Source of the DNA: Alphaproteobacteria bacterium
GTDB taxonomy: Bacteria; Pseudomonadota; Alphaproteobacteria; Caulobacterales; Caulobacteraceae
Direction: 5' to 3'
Length of the DNA: 64,000 nucleotides
Assembly (NCBI GenBank): GCA_025359785.1
Contig: JANYET010000045.1
Span: forward strand, 50,682-114,681
Shown here piece by piece: positions 49,060 to 57,121 of the stretch (its first letter is position 1; every line of letters starts with the position of its first letter). The notes below the pieces were generated by a model. The model searched no databases. It worked only from the letters and a program-made list of their open reading frames with translations, and had not been told where the DNA came from. Both the position numbers and the translations under genes were made by a program.

Positions 49060-50015
49060 TGGCCGCATCGCGGAGGTCTGGGGCCTGGGAGCGGCGGGGC
49101 CTGGTGTTGCGCGCGCAGGGCCAGCGGCCGTGGATGGCCAGTCACAGCCAGATGCCACACGCCGAGGTCATCGAGGGCTCGCGGCTCCGGGTCTATTTCA
49201 CCAGCCGCGACGCCGCCAACCGCTCGCATATCGGCTGGTTCGTCATGGACCTGGAGCATCCCGGCGAGGTGCTGGACCTTGCGGCCGAGCCGCTGATGGC
49301 GCCGGGCCCGCCCGGGGGTTTCGATGACGCCGGCATCATGACCTCGTGGATGGTCACCGAGGCCGGCCGGCGGCGGTTTTACACCATCGGCTGGAACGTG
49401 CCGACCAGCGTGCCCATGCACGTCAGTATCGGCCTGGCGGAAGGCCCGGCGGAGGGGCTGCCGCGCATCGATCGGCGGCTGGCCGGCCCGGTGCTGGAGC
49501 GCAATCCCAGCAACCCCTTCTATGTCTCGACGCCGTGCATCCTGCGCGACGGGGCCGGTTGGCGGATGTGGTACATGTCGGGCCTCGACTGGGCCTGGCG
49601 CGACGGCAAGCCGCTCTCGCGCTACGACGTGCGCCACGCGGTCTCGGACGATGGGATCGTCTGGCGGCCGGACGCCGAGCCTTGCCTTGGCCTGGAGCAT
49701 CCCGGCGAGATGGCCATCGCCCGGCCGCAGGTGGTGGCCGATCCCGACCTCTGGCGGATGTGGCACTGCTATCGCGGCGAGGGGTTTGCCTATCGGATCG
49801 GCTATGCCGAGAGCGCCGACGGCCGCGTGTGGCGCCGCCGCGACGACGATCCTCTCTGCCTGGCGCCGTCAGAAGACGGCGGGTTCGACGGCGAGATGAC
49901 CTGCTACCCCTACGTCTTCGATCACGGCGGCGAGCGCTGGATGCTCTACTGCGGCGACGGCTTCGGCCAGGGCGGCATCGGGCTCGCGCGGCTGCGCAAA
50001 GGAGCGCTCGCATGA
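49059..50015 (+). CDS. Five-bladed beta-propeller protein, GH43/GH130-like
   Basis: 318 aa, no signal peptide. Repeating blades contain phrases such as RVYFTSRDAANRSHIGWFVMD, GGFDDAGIMTSWMV, FYVSTPCILRDGAGWRMWYMSG and GFDGEMTCYPYVFDHGGERWMLYCGDG, the pattern of glycosidase or phosphorylase propellers. It is cytoplasmic, so it may trim or process a sugar precursor, or act as a binding protein. GTG 49059 overlaps the preceding stop TAG by one base. Tightly coupled to its neighbours. Confidence 0.75.
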   Translation: MAASRRSGAWERRGLVLRAQGQRPWMASHSQMPHAEVIEGSRLRVYFTSRDAANRSHIGWFVMDLEHPGEVLDLAAEPLMAPGPPGGFDDAGIMTSWMVTEAGRRRFYTIGWNVPTSVPMHVSIGLAEGPAEGLPRIDRRLAGPVLERNPSNPFYVSTPCILRDGAGWRMWYMSGLDWAWRDGKPLSRYDVRHAVSDDGIVWRPDAEPCLGLEHPGEMAIARPQVVADPDLWRMWHCYRGEGFAYRIGYAESADGRVWRRRDDDPLCLAPSEDGGFDGEMTCYPYVFDHGGERWMLYCGDGFGQGGIGLARLRKGALA

Positions 50016-50878
50016 CCCAGGCCGCGCGCCAGACGGCGCTCAATCCGGGGCCCGACCTCGCGGCCGCCTACCGCCGCGACGGTCTGGTGGTGATCCCCGG
50101 GCTGTTCTCGCCTCAGGCCCTGGCGCCTGTGGCGACGGACCTGGTCGCGACCTTCCAGGCGCGCGCCCGCGCGCTCGGCCTCGACCTGCCCACTGGGACG
50201 GGTCAGGACGACGTCAGCGCCCTGCTGGGCGGCCTGTTCAGCCGGGATATCTCCGCCTACATGGCGGCCGCCAAGCTCACCCAATATCTGGCGAGCGTGC
50301 ACCGCCTGGGCGTCAGCGCCGAGTTGATGGCGGTGGTCGCCGCGCTTGGCGTGGATCTGGCGGCCATCTCGACCCGGCCGGTGATCCATTACATGGCCGA
50401 CCGGCTGAAAATTCCCGGCGGCTATCAGAAGTCGCCGCCGCACCAGGACTGGCGCAGCGTGCAGGGCAGCCTCGATGGCCTGACCGTCTGGGCGCCGCTG
50501 TTCGACGTGGGGCCCGCCGACTACGCACTGGAGATCATCCGCGGCAGCCACCTGGCCGGCCTGCTGGAGAGCGAGCCCGCCCTGCCCCAGCAACGCGTTG
50601 TCCCCGCGCTCTACAGCGAGGCGGACTTTGAGGTCTTGCCGCTGAAGGCCGGCGACGCGGTGATCTTCTCCGGTTTTCTGGTGCACCGCACCTGCGAGCG
50701 CGGCGGCGAGGCGGTGCGGGTGGCTTTCAGCTTCCGGTTCAACAACGTGCTGGAGCCGACCTTCGTCGAGCGTAACTATCCCGACCCCTACACCTACCGT
50801 CCAGAGCCGGCGCTGGTGACGCCGGGGTTCGGCGGGCCGAGGGACGTGGCGCGGCTTTTCAAGGGCCCGGGCAGATGA
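50012..50878 (+). CDS. PhyH-family (phytanoyl-CoA dioxygenase-like) oxygenase 1
   Basis: 288 aa. Fe(II)/2-oxoglutarate dioxygenase fold with HxD in SPPHQDWRS, distal His in FSGFLVHRTCERGG and Arg in VRVAFSFRF. It probably hydroxylates or oxidises a sugar or lipid intermediate of this locus. ATGA overlap with the propeller gene; AAAGGAG precedes the ATG. Its own end overlaps the next oxygenase in the same way. Confidence 0.88.
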   Translation: MTQAARQTALNPGPDLAAAYRRDGLVVIPGLFSPQALAPVATDLVATFQARARALGLDLPTGTGQDDVSALLGGLFSRDISAYMAAAKLTQYLASVHRLGVSAELMAVVAALGVDLAAISTRPVIHYMADRLKIPGGYQKSPPHQDWRSVQGSLDGLTVWAPLFDVGPADYALEIIRGSHLAGLLESEPALPQQRVVPALYSEADFEVLPLKAGDAVIFSGFLVHRTCERGGEAVRVAFSFRFNNVLEPTFVERNYPDPYTYRPEPALVTPGFGGPRDVARLFKGPGR

Positions 50879-51699
50879 GCTGGTCGCCCGAGACCTGCCT
50901 CGCTGAACTGGAGACCCAGGGCTATTCGGTCGTGCGCCAGGCCGTCGCGCCCGACGTCATAGCCTCGCTGCTGGCGGAGATGAAGGCGCTGGCGCTCAGC
51001 CGTCCGCCGGTCGGCGGCGCCGACACGCCGTTCCTTAATCGCGGACACGACGTGCTCTACAACCTGCAGCGCGAGGACGTCCGCTACACCCGGATGTTCA
51101 CCGGCGATGCGGGCGTCATGGCGGTGCTGCGCGGCCTGCTGAACGACACCTGGTACAGGCAGATCGCCCAGGACAGCCCCAATTTCATCATGCGCTCGCT
51201 GATCGGCCGCTCCAGCGGCGACGGGGTGCTGCCGCTACATATCGACAGCTTCATCCCAAGCAGCGGCAAGCTTTGCCACGCCTGCCAGATCTCGATCATC
51301 CTCGAAGACCAGACCCGCGAGCGTGGCTGCACGGTGGTCGTGCCGAGCTCGCATCGCTCCGACGCCTATGCCGACCCGTCGGCCATGGCCGATGCCATCC
51401 CCGTCGAGACCCAGGCCGGCGACCTGGTCGTCTGGGACAGCCGGCTGTGGCACGGCGCGCTTGGCAATACGACGGGTCTCACCCGCTGGGCGCTGATCGG
51501 CACCTTCGTACGCTGGTGGATGAAACAGAATTTCGACATGACCGGGACCCTGCCGCAGCCGCTCTACGATGCGCTCACTGACGACGAGAAGGCGGTATTC
51601 GGCTACTGCTCCCTGCCGCCGCGCGACGAATACCAGCGCACCGATATCAAGACCGGGTTTTCGGACCTCAGGCCGAGGGTATCGGACTACCAGACCTGA
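50875..51699 (+). CDS. PhyH-family oxygenase 2
   Basis: 274 aa. HxD lies in LPLHIDSFIPSSG, the distal His in DSRLWHGALGN and Arg in LTRWALIGTFVRW. It is divergent in sequence from oxygenase 1, so it is not a recent duplicate. It is translationally coupled to it by ATGA. The substrate is unknown; cluster context suggests a glycan or an acyl group. The 3' end overlaps the convergent WbqC gene by 32 bases. Confidence 0.88.
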   Translation: MSWSPETCLAELETQGYSVVRQAVAPDVIASLLAEMKALALSRPPVGGADTPFLNRGHDVLYNLQREDVRYTRMFTGDAGVMAVLRGLLNDTWYRQIAQDSPNFIMRSLIGRSSGDGVLPLHIDSFIPSSGKLCHACQISIILEDQTRERGCTVVVPSSHRSDAYADPSAMADAIPVETQAGDLVVWDSRLWHGALGNTTGLTRWALIGTFVRWWMKQNFDMTGTLPQPLYDALTDDEKAVFGYCSLPPRDEYQRTDIKTGFSDLRPRVSDYQT

Positions 51700-52387
51700 G
51701 CGCGGGCGGAGTCTGCCCGCGGATCTCCTCGCCCAGCGCCTCGACCGGTTCGACCGAGAGGCGATGCAGAAGGCTCCAGTTCGGCCCGTCATGCGGATCG
51801 AGGAAGTGCAGGGTCACACCGGCCTCGGCGAAGGTCGCGGGGTCGTAGAGGCCGACGCCGCCCGGCGCGTTGACGTAGTGTGCGCCGCCCACCCGGCGGA
51901 CGATCTCCAGGATGCGGTCCTGGGCCCGAAGCTCCGGCGCGACGCCAAGCGTGCTCGAGCGCAGCAGGCGCGGCGCGAGGCCCAGCAGCCGGCAAGCGAC
52001 GCGGATCTGCGCCTCCAGATAGTCGACGAGCCCGCCCTCGAAGGGCGCAGCGTGCAGGAATTCGAGCGCCGGAGCCGACGGCGCGGTCATGGACGGAAAG
52101 GCGCGCAGGCGTTCGGCCATGGCGGCTGGCGCGTCCGGCGCGAAGGTCAGGTCGGCGATGTTGGCCTCGTACGGCGCGGCGACCAGCGGCAGGGTGAGCC
52201 AGGCCGCCTCGCCCTTGGCGTCGGGCAGGCGGTTGCGATGCACCCAGCCGCGCCTTGGGAACTGCACGCAATCGAAGATCACGAAGACGTCGGCGGCCGC
52301 CAACAGCCGATAGTAGCCGGCGTAGGGCGCGAAATAGGGCTGCATCACCGCCACGACGATCGGCCGGTCGTGGGCCGTCGCCGGCAT
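51668..52387 (-). CDS. WbqC-family protein
   Basis: 239 aa. The family signature VAVMQPYFAPYAGYYRLLAAADVFVIFDCVQFPRRGWVHRN (given here in part: MQPYFAPYAGYYRLL, FPRRGWVHRN) is clear, as is LTLPLVAAPYEANIADL. WbqC proteins occur in O-antigen and glycan loci and are thought to act in sugar modification, but the reaction is unproven. AGGAGA precedes ATG 52387. Read opposite to the oxygenases; divergent from the methyltransferase at 52507. Confidence 0.9.
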   Translation of the reverse strand: MPATAHDRPIVVAVMQPYFAPYAGYYRLLAAADVFVIFDCVQFPRRGWVHRNRLPDAKGEAAWLTLPLVAAPYEANIADLTFAPDAPAAMAERLRAFPSMTAPSAPALEFLHAAPFEGGLVDYLEAQIRVACRLLGLAPRLLRSSTLGVAPELRAQDRILEIVRRVGGAHYVNAPGGVGLYDPATFAEAGVTLHFLDPHDGPNWSLLHRLSVEPVEALGEEIRGQTPPALRSGSPIPSA

Positions 52388-52442
52388 GACGTTGGTCTCC
52401 TGGCGCAGGCTTGGGCCGAGGTCCACCTGAACGCCGGTGCGG

Positions 52443-52457
52443 TTAACACGTCTTTAC
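52443..52457. promoter_or_regulatory. CtrA-like box (TTAA-N7-TTAC)
   Basis: A near-consensus match between the divergent WbqC and methyltransferase genes. Together with the box at 45187 it could tie the locus to cell-cycle control. Weak evidence. Confidence 0.3.
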
Positions 52458-52506
52458 CCAACGGCCCCACAATGGCGCAGGAACCGCTCCAGCCCATGGG
52501 TCCGCC

Positions 52507-53589
52507 TTGCCGTCATCCGCCGACACCTTGCTGATTTTCCCCGCCGGCTACGGCGATGGCCCCCAGCGCCGTGCGCACGCCGTGGCGCTGGGCGTGGCGG
52601 TGATCGGGGCCTCCTCGCTGGCGAGCGATCCAGAGGCCGCGCACTACGAACGCTGGGTGGGCCTGCCGCACGTGACAGACCCGGGCTTCGACGCAGCGCT
52701 GAGCGCCGCTATCGCTGAGTTCGGGATCACCCGCCTGCACGCCAGCCACTTCGCCGCCTGGAGCCACCTGCAGGCCGTCATACCGACACTGGCGCCGGGG
52801 GTCGTGCTGACCGCCGGACGGAACAACCTCGACCTGCAGGCCGACTACCGCGCCCTCAGCAAACAGGTGGCCGGCGCCCCGACCATACCCGAACTGGCCA
52901 AGGCCACGCCGCCCGCCTCCATGCCGCACCCGGTGGAGATCGCCGGCTGGCTGCGCGCGGCCATGTCGATCCCCGGCGAGAGCTACGAGCCCAAGCTGCT
53001 GGCGCTGATGGCGGTCTGCGCGCGGGCGCCGAAGGGCGACATCGTCGAGATCGGCTGCCTGTTTGGCCGCACGGCGGCCCTGCTGGCGATGATGGCCAAC
53101 CGGCATGACCTGGGCGCCGTCCTCTGCGTCGATCCCTGGTCCCTGCGCTCCACCGAACAGGGTAACGAACAGCTGAAGGCTGCTTCCCAAGGCTTCGACT
53201 GGAGTTCGTTCCGGCAGATCTTCGAGATCAATGTCGCGCCCTTCGCCGCCGGACGGCTGAACTACATCCATGCCCTGTCGACCGAGGCCTATCCGCTCTA
53301 TGCCGCCGGCCGCGCGGTCGAGACCGAGGTGTTCGGCAAGACCCTCTACGAGGGCGCAATCGGCCTGCTGCACATCGACGGCAATCACGAGTACGACCAC
53401 GTGGTCGCCGACGTGCGCGACTGGGTTCCACACGTGAAGCCCGGCGGCTGGATCATCTTCGACGACTACGACTGGGACTGGGGTGACGGGCCAAAGACCG
53501 TCGCCGACGCCTGGCTGGTCGAGAACCTGCAGCGCGTACAGACCCACTTCCTGGCGGGCGGGGCTATGTTCGTGCAGCTAAGGCCTTAG
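52507..53589 (+). CDS. Class I SAM methyltransferase (CmcI/TylF-like) with an N-terminal extension
   Basis: 360 aa. The C-terminal methyltransferase domain has GDIVEIGCLFGRTAALLAMM, CVDPWSL, LLHIDGNHEYDHVVADVRDW and DDYDWDWGDGPKTVADAW, the Methyltransf_24 layout used by sugar O-methyltransferases such as TylF. The first ~140 residues are not recognised and include an ATP-grasp-like opening (LLIFPAGYGDG). TTG start at 52507. Ends 4 bases inside the convergent methyltransferase gene. Confidence 0.83.
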   Translation: MPSSADTLLIFPAGYGDGPQRRAHAVALGVAVIGASSLASDPEAAHYERWVGLPHVTDPGFDAALSAAIAEFGITRLHASHFAAWSHLQAVIPTLAPGVVLTAGRNNLDLQADYRALSKQVAGAPTIPELAKATPPASMPHPVEIAGWLRAAMSIPGESYEPKLLALMAVCARAPKGDIVEIGCLFGRTAALLAMMANRHDLGAVLCVDPWSLRSTEQGNEQLKAASQGFDWSSFRQIFEINVAPFAAGRLNYIHALSTEAYPLYAAGRAVETEVFGKTLYEGAIGLLHIDGNHEYDHVVADVRDWVPHVKPGGWIIFDDYDWDWGDGPKTVADAWLVENLQRVQTHFLAGGAMFVQLRP

Positions 53590-54761
53590 GCTGAAAGCGC
53601 CTCCGGCCAGGCCAGCACGCTGTGCCCGTCGTTCCCAAGACGCTGGGCGATCTGGCCCTGGATCGCGGGATTGACCGCCGCCAGGAACCGGCGGCCACCA
53701 CCGCGCAGGCTTGCATAGTCGAGAACGGGCTTGCCCTGCACGGACTGATCAGCGCCGCCGTCGATGGCGCAGGCCGTCACCCGGTCCCAGAGCGCCGGGC
53801 AGTTGGCGGCGATGTTGGCGACCCAGCCGCCGGCGCCGAAGCAGTAGAGCGGCTCGCCGTCCGCCAGCGGGCCTATCAGCGCTGCCTCGAGCCCCCGCCA
53901 AAGGTCGAGATAGGCCTGGCGGGCATCGAACAGCGCCTTCGCGGCGGGGTCGGCGACCATGGGCGTCCAGACCGCGTCGCCGCCGAGCGCGCAGACCAGC
54001 ATCTGGCTGAACTCGGCCCCGGCGCCGCCCGGGCAATCGCCCTGCGCCAGAACCCTCAGCCCGGCGCGGCGGGCGAAGGCGGCCAGATGGGTCTGGGTCA
54101 TCGAGAACAGATGGTCGGGGTGGATCAGCTCGGCGTGCGGCGTCGCGCCGTCCGGGCAGGTGACGATCAACCGGCCGCCGGGCGCCAGGAGGGCGGCCAG
54201 GTCGCGCAGAAATACCGACGGGTCCGGCGTATGCTCCACCACATGGATCGAATAGATCAGGTCGAAGCCGCCTTCGATCACTTCCGGCGGGACAGTCTCG
54301 CCGATCATCCCTTGCACGACCGGAAAGCCTTGCGCCTGAGCTAGCGCCACCGCGGTGGCGGACGGCTCGACGCCGAACACCCGCGCCTGCGGCCAATGGC
54401 GGTGCATGGCCTCGGTCAGCGCCCCGTCGCCGCAACCAGCTTCCAGCACCCGGCGCGGCGCGGTCCCCTCGCCCCATAGCCTGGTCAGCAGTCCGACGAG
54501 GTTGCGGTAGCGGCTGGGGTCGAACCGGTCGGCGTTGGGACGATTGGCATAGAGCTGATAGCCGTCGGCATAGAGCGTCGCCGGGTCTTCCGCCGCCTCA
54601 CGCCGGACGGCCAACCCGCAGGCGGCGCATTGGAACTTGCCGAGGGGCACGGCGACGATGCCGCCATCTGTGCGGACCGAGCGATCGGGCTGGATATCGT
54701 GCAGCGGCCGCCAGTCCGTAGCCCCGCAGAGCTGACAGGGCGGAGGCGTCGCCGCGGTCAT
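53586..54761 (-). CDS. Sugar C-methyltransferase-like SAM enzyme with zinc-binding N-terminus
   Basis: 391 aa. The N-terminal zinc site is CQLCG plus FQCAACG. The central Rossmann domain has VLEAGCGDGALTEAMHRHW, YSIHVVEHTPDPSVFL and LAPGGRLIVTCPDG. The C-terminal domain has YCFGAGGWVANIAA near residue 315. This three-part layout is that of NovU/TylC3-type nucleotide-sugar C-methyltransferases. The gene begins 3 bases after the stop of the third oxygenase, so the two are an operon. Confidence 0.85.
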   Translation of the reverse strand: MTAATPPPCQLCGATDWRPLHDIQPDRSVRTDGGIVAVPLGKFQCAACGLAVRREAAEDPATLYADGYQLYANRPNADRFDPSRYRNLVGLLTRLWGEGTAPRRVLEAGCGDGALTEAMHRHWPQARVFGVEPSATAVALAQAQGFPVVQGMIGETVPPEVIEGGFDLIYSIHVVEHTPDPSVFLRDLAALLAPGGRLIVTCPDGATPHAELIHPDHLFSMTQTHLAAFARRAGLRVLAQGDCPGGAGAEFSQMLVCALGGDAVWTPMVADPAAKALFDARQAYLDLWRGLEAALIGPLADGEPLYCFGAGGWVANIAANCPALWDRVTACAIDGGADQSVQGKPVLDYASLRGGGRRFLAAVNPAIQGQIAQRLGNDGHSVLAWPEALSA

Positions 54762-54764
54762 GTC

Positions 54765-55709
54765 TCAGGCCTTGAGGACAGTGTTGCTCTTGATCGCCGC
54801 GGAGCCGTCCGCGGCGAGGTCGGCGCGGGTGGCGGTCAGGCTCAGGGGGCCCTGCAGCGTGGCGTTGACCTCGTCGATGCCGGTACGGCCCGCATGGCGC
54901 CGCGCGATCAGGTAACGCAGCGATATCCGCTCGTGATCCGCAGCGTCCGGCTGGGTGCCGTGCAGGGTGCAGGCGTGCCAGATGGCGGCAAAGCCAGTCT
55001 CGCCGGTCAGCACTGTCTGGCGGGCCACCACCTCGCCGTGCTCGGCATTGCGGTAGAGCCAGTCCCTGTCGCCGATGCGAGTCAGGTTGTGCGGGAAAAC
55101 CGCGCCACCGAGGCGGTGGCTGCCCTCCAGCAGATAGAGCGGCGCGTCGGCCCGGCTGACCGGGTGCAGGTAGACGTAGAGGGTCAGGAAATCAGCTTCC
55201 CGGTCCTTGTAGTCGATCAGGTCCTGATGGAAATCGATGCCGTAGAAATAGGTCACGTCGCGGTACTGCGGCCGGACATAGGCGCCGAGATTGTTCACCG
55301 GGTTGCCGGCGATGCGCGCCTTGAGCCAGTTGGGCACCGCGCCGGCCGGCACGCCGCAGACCACCTTCTTGTTCAGCACCTCGTAGTCGGGACCGAGCAG
55401 TGCGGTGACGGCCTCGACAATCTGCGGCGCGTGTTCGACGAAGTCGAGCTGGGCCTCGAACCGCTCCAGCAGGTTGCGGCCGGGCTTGGGATTGACGCCG
55501 GTATAGTGGGGGTCGGCGTCGAAGGCCTCTTCGGTGAGGAACAAGGCGGCGCCGAATTCACGGGTGGCGCGGATCTGGGCCAGCAGGTCGGCGCAGGCGG
55601 CGGGATCCAGGGTCTCACCAAACCGGTGCGCCCCGTCGCGGATGAAATCATCGACCACGGTCTCGGCAAGCGAGGGGGTGAGGTCGCGCGGCTTCGGCAT
55701 GGCGTTCAT
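54765..55709 (-). CDS. PhyH-family oxygenase 3
   Basis: 314 aa. Metal motif HxD in GIDFHQDLIDY, the distal His in WHACTLHGTQPDA and a conserved Arg in ERISLRYLIAR. Third unrelated-looking PhyH enzyme of the locus. GGAGA 7 bases before ATG 55709 sets the start, although ATG 55700 is also in frame. Forms an operon with the C-methyltransferase downstream and lies after pseI on the same strand (77 bases). Confidence 0.88.
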   Translation of the reverse strand: MNAMPKPRDLTPSLAETVVDDFIRDGAHRFGETLDPAACADLLAQIRATREFGAALFLTEEAFDADPHYTGVNPKPGRNLLERFEAQLDFVEHAPQIVEAVTALLGPDYEVLNKKVVCGVPAGAVPNWLKARIAGNPVNNLGAYVRPQYRDVTYFYGIDFHQDLIDYKDREADFLTLYVYLHPVSRADAPLYLLEGSHRLGGAVFPHNLTRIGDRDWLYRNAEHGEVVARQTVLTGETGFAAIWHACTLHGTQPDAADHERISLRYLIARRHAGRTGIDEVNATLQGPLSLTATRADLAADGSAAIKSNTVLKA

Positions 55710-55786
55710 CGGCAGGTCTCCGGCAGCGCGCCAGCAGGCCCCGATTTGGGTTAATCCGTGGTTTCGCGCCGAGGCTTCAGACGTGC

Positions 55787-56842
55787 TCAGGCCAACATGT
55801 CCCAGGCCAGCGGCTCGCCGCGGGCCAGGTCGCGCGCGGCGGTGCGGCCCAGAACCGCGTCGTACTCGGCCGGCGGCAGGCCGTTGCCCGGTCGGACGGA
55901 GCGGACATTGGCCCGCGTCAGCGGCTCGCCGGCCCGCACGTCGGCCGTGACGTAGAGCGAGCGGCGGAACTGGCGGTTGGCCGCCTCCGAGCCCAGCAGG
56001 TCGTAGTGCGCGCGGCCGAGCGCGGTCCAGGCGTCCTTGCAGTCGCGGACCAGGCCGGTGAATTCGGCGGGCTCCAGGCTGAAGGCGGCGTCGGGGCCGC
56101 CGTCGGCGCGGGCCAGGGTGAAGTGCTTCTCGATGACGCTGGCGCCCATGGCGATCGCCGCGATCGAGGCCGCCGCGCCGTGGGTATGGTCGGAGAGGCC
56201 GATGGGGTTGGCGAACCGGCCAGCCATGTCAGCGACCGTGCGGACGTTGGCGTCGGCGAGATCGGCCGGATAGCTGGAGACGCAGTGCAGCAGGACGACC
56301 CCGGCCGCACCGGCGTCCAGGGCGGCGGTGCGCGCGGCCTCGATCTCGGCGAGGTTGGCCATGCCCGTCGAGATGATAAGCGGCTTGCCCTGTCTCGCGG
56401 CATAGCGGATCAGCGGCAGATCCACGGCCTCGAAAGAAGCGATCTTGTAGGCTGGCGCGCCGAGCCCGGCGAGCAGATCGACCGCGGTCTCGTCGAAGGG
56501 GCTGGAGAACAGCGTCACACCGCGCTCGGCGGCGCGGTCGAACAGCGCGGCGTGCCATTCGTAAGGGGTCTGCGCCTCGCGGTAGAGCTCATGCAGGCTG
56601 CGCCCATCCCACAGGCCGCCGGTGATCTTGAACTCCGGGCGGTCGACGTCGAGGGTGATGGTGTCGGCGGTGTAGGTCTGAATCTTGATCGCGTCGCAGC
56701 CCGTCGCGGCCGCCGCATCGATCATCGCCAGGGCGCGGTCCAGGCTGCCGTTGTGGTTGCCCGACAGCTCGCAGATCACGTAGGGCGAATGGTCCGCGCC
56801 GATCTTGCGGCCGGCGATCTCTATGTGGGGCGACGCGCTCAT
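55787..56842 (-). CDS. pseI: Pseudaminic acid synthase (PseI/NeuB family)
   Basis: 351 aa. It condenses phosphoenolpyruvate with 6-deoxy-AltdiNAc. The TIM-barrel part has YVICELSGNHNGSLDRAL, DAIKIQTYTADTITLD, FSSPFDETAVDLL, YKIASFEAVDLPLI and IGLSDHTHGAAA, with EKHF before the C-terminal SAF (antifreeze-like) domain (RSLYVTADVRAGEPLTRANVRSVRPG). The phrase ELSGNHNGSL and the DRPEF segment favour PseI over NeuB. First gene of the minus-strand pseI-oxygenase-methyltransferase unit. Confidence 0.92.
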   Translation of the reverse strand: MSASPHIEIAGRKIGADHSPYVICELSGNHNGSLDRALAMIDAAAATGCDAIKIQTYTADTITLDVDRPEFKITGGLWDGRSLHELYREAQTPYEWHAALFDRAAERGVTLFSSPFDETAVDLLAGLGAPAYKIASFEAVDLPLIRYAARQGKPLIISTGMANLAEIEAARTAALDAGAAGVVLLHCVSSYPADLADANVRTVADMAGRFANPIGLSDHTHGAAASIAAIAMGASVIEKHFTLARADGGPDAAFSLEPAEFTGLVRDCKDAWTALGRAHYDLLGSEAANRQFRRSLYVTADVRAGEPLTRANVRSVRPGNGLPPAEYDAVLGRTAARDLARGEPLAWDMLA

Positions 56843-56893
56843 CGCCGTGCAGTCTAGGCCGCCCGGCTGAAACGGGCGTTAACTACGACAACG

Positions 56894-57088
56894 TCAGAGC
56901 GGGGACGGCGGCGGACCTTCCACGAGCTTCCGGCGCGTGCCGAACGCCAGGCCGAGCGCGATGCCGGTTCCCAAGCCCACCATGGCCACCGCCGAGAACA
57001 GCCTGAGGCCGATGCCGAGCGCCACCCCGGCGCCCAAGGCTGCGCCGACCAGACCGACGACGCCGGCGGTTTTCACTTCGTCTTGCAT
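56894..57088 (-). CDS. Small two-helix membrane protein
   Basis: 64 aa. Two Gly/Ala-rich transmembrane helices (VVGLVGAALGAGVALGIGL, VAMVGLGTGIALGLAF) with a positive loop-end GTRRKLVEG. GGAG 8 bases before ATG 57088. Its start codon is only 33 bases from that of trxB on the other strand, so the two promoters must overlap the coding sequences or each other. Function unknown. Confidence 0.65.
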   Translation of the reverse strand: MQDEVKTAGVVGLVGAALGAGVALGIGLRLFSAVAMVGLGTGIALGLAFGTRRKLVEGPPPSPL

Positions 57089-57121
57089 GCGCAGCTCCAG
57101 AATCTGCCCTACATAAGGGGC

